Shown here piece by piece: positions 61,664-64,000 of a stretch of 64,000 nt of DNA; the stretch's first letter is position 1; the number at the start of each line of letters is the position of its first letter. The notes below the pieces were generated by a model. That model ran no database searches. It worked only from the letters and a program-made list of their open reading frames with translations, and was not told the DNA's origin. Location of the stretch: contig NC_135151.1 in the NCBI RefSeq assembly GCF_050948215.1, forward strand, positions 23,000,720 through 23,064,719, written 5' to 3'. This DNA comes from Halictus rubicundus (lineage: Eukaryota > Arthropoda > Insecta > Hymenoptera > Halictidae). The position numbers and the translations under genes were made by a program.

Positions 61664-61838
61664 CATGTAGTGACTATAAGGCGCCACTAAAAATTGCTGT
61701 AACATTATTCAAAATATTTTTTACATTACTAAATCTGTTTGTATGTAATAAATTACCAAACATTTCCCATTTCACCATTCTCGTACGTATAATATGAACA
61801 AATATATACAGAAGGGAGATAGCTTCGAGTGCAAAAGG
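61664..61838. mobile_element. TTAA MITE, copy without the nested insert
   Basis: TTAA flanks at 61660-61663 and 61839-61842. The right end AGCTTCGAGTGCAAAAGG and the internal block GGCGCCACTAAAAATTGCTG equal those of the element at 60462-60949. The left terminus is rearranged: CATGTAGTGACTATAAGG replaces the expected end, and ACATGTAGTGA is also present just outside, a small duplication at the boundary. It is 175 bp and non-coding. Confidence 0.8.
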
Positions 61839-61842
61839 TTAA

Positions 61843-62664
61843 CTTTCTTTTTGAACTAGCAGAAACGTTCATCGACCTAGTACATCATTTATAATAAATT
61901 GTAGCCCCTTCGATTAGTTCTTAACGTCGTTTACGTCTTGCGGTAGGTAGGTAATTAAAGTTGATTCGAGTCGAATTTAAATTGAATATTAACGGAACGT
62001 AAAAAACCATAATTTATGTTTCAATAATAATTTAATACAGGCCGCTCGAATAGTCTATATAAAATCGACGAAGGTATGAATAAAACAGTATATGAAAATT
62101 CTCCGAGTAACGGAAATCAATGTTTGTGTAATGCATCGGTGCGTTCCCTATTACTTCATTGCATAACGCTGCAATTCGATGAATAAATTGATTGCCGTTC
62201 TACGATAACAACCAGGTTCGATGTTACCGCGGGATATCATTCGATCGAATCTGCCGAGAAACGTTTACAGTCACTTCCACCGCGGTGGTACGATCTTTTT
62301 ACGGTTAGCAGGAGGAAACGCGTGTCAGATTCGTTCGCCGGGATGCGGGAATAGTGTTTGATCGAGGGTTATCAGGGTCGTCGGTGGTGCGATCTAGGAA
62401 GCCGAAGATCGAGCAGTGCGTTCCCGGCAGGCCGCGTTTATCGGTGTGCCGCGCCGCGCCGGCTGCGAAACTCGTGCCTCCCATCTCGCAGACAATGCAA
62501 ACATTCTATTCACGCAAGTCACTCGATTCCACCTGAAGCCGGGAGCTCGTAAATGTCTTCATTAAGGCGTCACTTTGTAATCAAGTTGTCTGCTCTGTAA
62601 TTAAGATAAGCGTTGATGCCCCAGATGTTTGCTGAACGTTATTAACTTCACCGGAGAAAGGAAA

Positions 62665-62756
<92 letters not shown>

Positions 62757-63165
62757 GAGAGTCCGTCAGCGAAATGCCATACTTCGCAGCTCATAAATTT
62801 ATTCACGGGGGTAGAACGTAGTCATTGCAACGGAGGTTTGCATAATGTGACAGCGCCGGTGAAAATAAAACACGGAGGGGCCGCTGTGTATGTGTGTACC
62901 TGTTCCGTGCGCGCCAGAGCTAATACGCGTTCGAACGATGGAAATTTTGCGCATTATGTTTGACTATCGGGTTTCCAATCAATCCGAGCGACGCCACCGA
63001 CGTTGCGCGACAACTTCTGCCGACACCGATTCGAAATTACGAGGAAATTTCCTGCCTGTCTCTCGTCTCCGCGAGAAAATTAAGAGTAGCGTCATTTTTC
63101 TCGGGAAAATTCCACCGACTGGATAAACCGTTGAATTTTATTTTTTTAAGAGGGAGAAATAAAAT
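61843..63165. other. Unique non-coding DNA with a compound microsatellite
   Basis: Only the GT/GA array stands out. No gene recognised between the last MITE and the 5S gene. Confidence 0.5.
62665..62762. repeat. Compound (GT)10(GA)34 microsatellite
   Basis: A GT run (62665-62684) passes directly into a GA run (62685-62753), then TGAGAGAG. It is the longest simple repeat in the window. Confidence 0.97.
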
Positions 63166-63171
63166 AAAAAA
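63166..63171 (-). terminator. RNA polymerase III T-run terminator of the 5S gene
   Basis: Six consecutive A residues on the plus strand give TTTTTT on the minus strand, starting five bases after the mature 3' end of the 5S gene. Polymerase III normally stops at four or more T residues in this position. This supports the 5S copy as a complete transcription unit and not just a fragment. Confidence 0.8.
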
Positions 63172-63175
63172 TGTC

Positions 63176-63294
63176 GCCAACAACACGCGGTATTCCCAGG
63201 CGGTCACCCATCCAAGTACTAACCGCGCCCAATGCTGTTTAACTGCGGTGATCGGACGAGAACCGGTGCTTTCATGCGTGGTCTGGTCGTTGAC
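63176..63294 (-). rRNA. 5S ribosomal RNA gene
   Basis: 5S rRNA is the small RNA of the large ribosomal subunit. On the minus strand the window reads GTCAACGACC at the 5' end and GTGTTGTTGGC at the 3' end, with the conserved GGTTAGTACTTGGATGGG and GTTCTCGTCCGATCACCG blocks between them. Total length is 119 nt, close to the usual 119-121. The terminal helix pairs over nine positions; the second base is T instead of C but still forms a U-G wobble. Helix II has one extra base (near position 21) and one C-A mismatch relative to the insect consensus as I recall it, so this is a slightly diverged copy. The internal promoter (A box, intermediate element and C box) lies in the conserved half. A T run follows the 3' end. 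No second copy is visible in the window, so it is a dispersed single gene here. It could be functional or a recent pseudogene. Confidence 0.95.
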
Positions 63295-64000
63295 GTATGT
63301 TTCTACTTCCTAATGCCGTGTCGCGTTGCAGGAACGCACTCACACAAAGATCCCTATTCTCCTGGTCAACGTTTCCTTTAGATATTGATGCAAACGGTGA
63401 GCAACAATCCAGTGTCGAACATTCAAATCAATGAAATGGAAGAAGAACCATAGAAAAGCAGTACTACCCTAAATTAAATGAAGGATAACGTCCTAAAAAT
63501 CGCTACGAATTCTGAAGAAGAAAACAGGAAGATGTATGCAGAGAACAATAAAAAATTCTATTTCTGTGTTCAGCGTCGTCTTCACAAAAATTGGTTAAAA
63601 TAATGTGTTGTACAAAAGTCAAGCATAAAGGACTCCAAGAAAATGATAACAATATTATAATACCAATTGAATTTGGTCTGAGAGAATCTCATGAAAAGAA
63701 GCAGAGGGAATATTCGAAAAACAAAACTATTAAATAGTAAAAATGTGGAAAAGGTGTGCGGAAGAGACAGGTGGAAACAGCTAAAATCAATTAGCTGCGT
63801 GAAAAAGAACCGCGTCGCGGGACAAGTTGAATGGGAGCGAAGGGTCCATGCTGATTTCCCTCGGAAGATCGTCACGTGCAGCAAAACGTCCCCCCAGCGT
63901 CTCGCAACTAATTATCAAGAAAGCGGCGGCAGCAAGTGGATGTTCAGTACGTGCCACGCGGCGTAGCGTCCACGAGTGCGCAGGGGAGGACCTGTTTTGC
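63295..64000. other. Upstream region of the 5S gene; no other gene seen
   Basis: This is the 5' flank of the minus-strand 5S gene. No second 5S copy follows within the 700 bases available, which argues against a tight tandem array on this side. Confidence 0.55.

Noticed and set aside
1..64000. tRNA, U6 and conserved microRNA signatures
   Set aside because: Looking for B-box-like GGTTCGANTCC on both strands and for familiar microRNA seeds gave no convincing hit; a covariance-model scan would be decisive.
1..64000. CRISPR arrays, operons or bacterial promoters
   Set aside because: Sequence character is that of an insect nuclear genome; the direct repeats present are microsatellites, MITEs or local duplications without regular spacers.

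Overview
The window looks like non-coding nuclear DNA from an insect, most likely a hymenopteran such as an ant or bee. That assignment is inference. It rests on the alternation of CpG-rich unique DNA with AT-rich repeat islands, many long GA/CT microsatellites, remnants of two mariner families and many short TTAA-flanked inverted-repeat elements. I found no reading frame that I can defend as a conserved protein-coding gene. The longer open frames lie in GC-rich or low-complexity DNA, overlap open frames on the other strand and show no recognisable domain.

The firmest gene is a 119-nt 5S ribosomal RNA on the minus strand at 63176-63294, followed by a run of six T residues that would stop RNA polymerase III. 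The second important signal is at 49938-49972. A branch-point-like CTAAC and a pyrimidine tract lead to an AG that is joined directly to GTAAGT, which is the signature of a recursive splice site. A second GGTAAGT follows 327 bp downstream. This suggests that much of the window is a long plus-strand intron whose ordinary exons lie outside it.

Mobile elements occur throughout. 0-6.95 kb holds three members of a TTAA family (TIR CACTRGGTTTACGG) and a mariner relic carrying a complete 161-bp TTAA MITE inside it. 16.3-17.6 kb has two more TTAA MITEs. 24.2-24.6 kb is a tandemly duplicated member of the first family. 25.5 and 30.7 kb carry a pogo-like MITE in opposite orientations. 27.9 and 55.5 kb carry further copies of the first mariner. 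33.7-34.2 kb is an internally deleted mariner of a second family with nearly matching ends. 34.8, 36.1 and 39.1 kb carry three copies of a fold-back element. 55.9, 59.1, 60.5 and 61.7 kb hold more TTAA MITEs, including one nested in another.

Between these are small local tandem duplications with periods of about 120-300 bp (12.6, 21.6, 24.3, 29.2, 41, 45.8, 50.5 and 52.9 kb). There is also a low-complexity, CpG-rich block at 39.9-40.9 kb that could be a promoter or first exon. The rest is unique DNA in which I recognise nothing.
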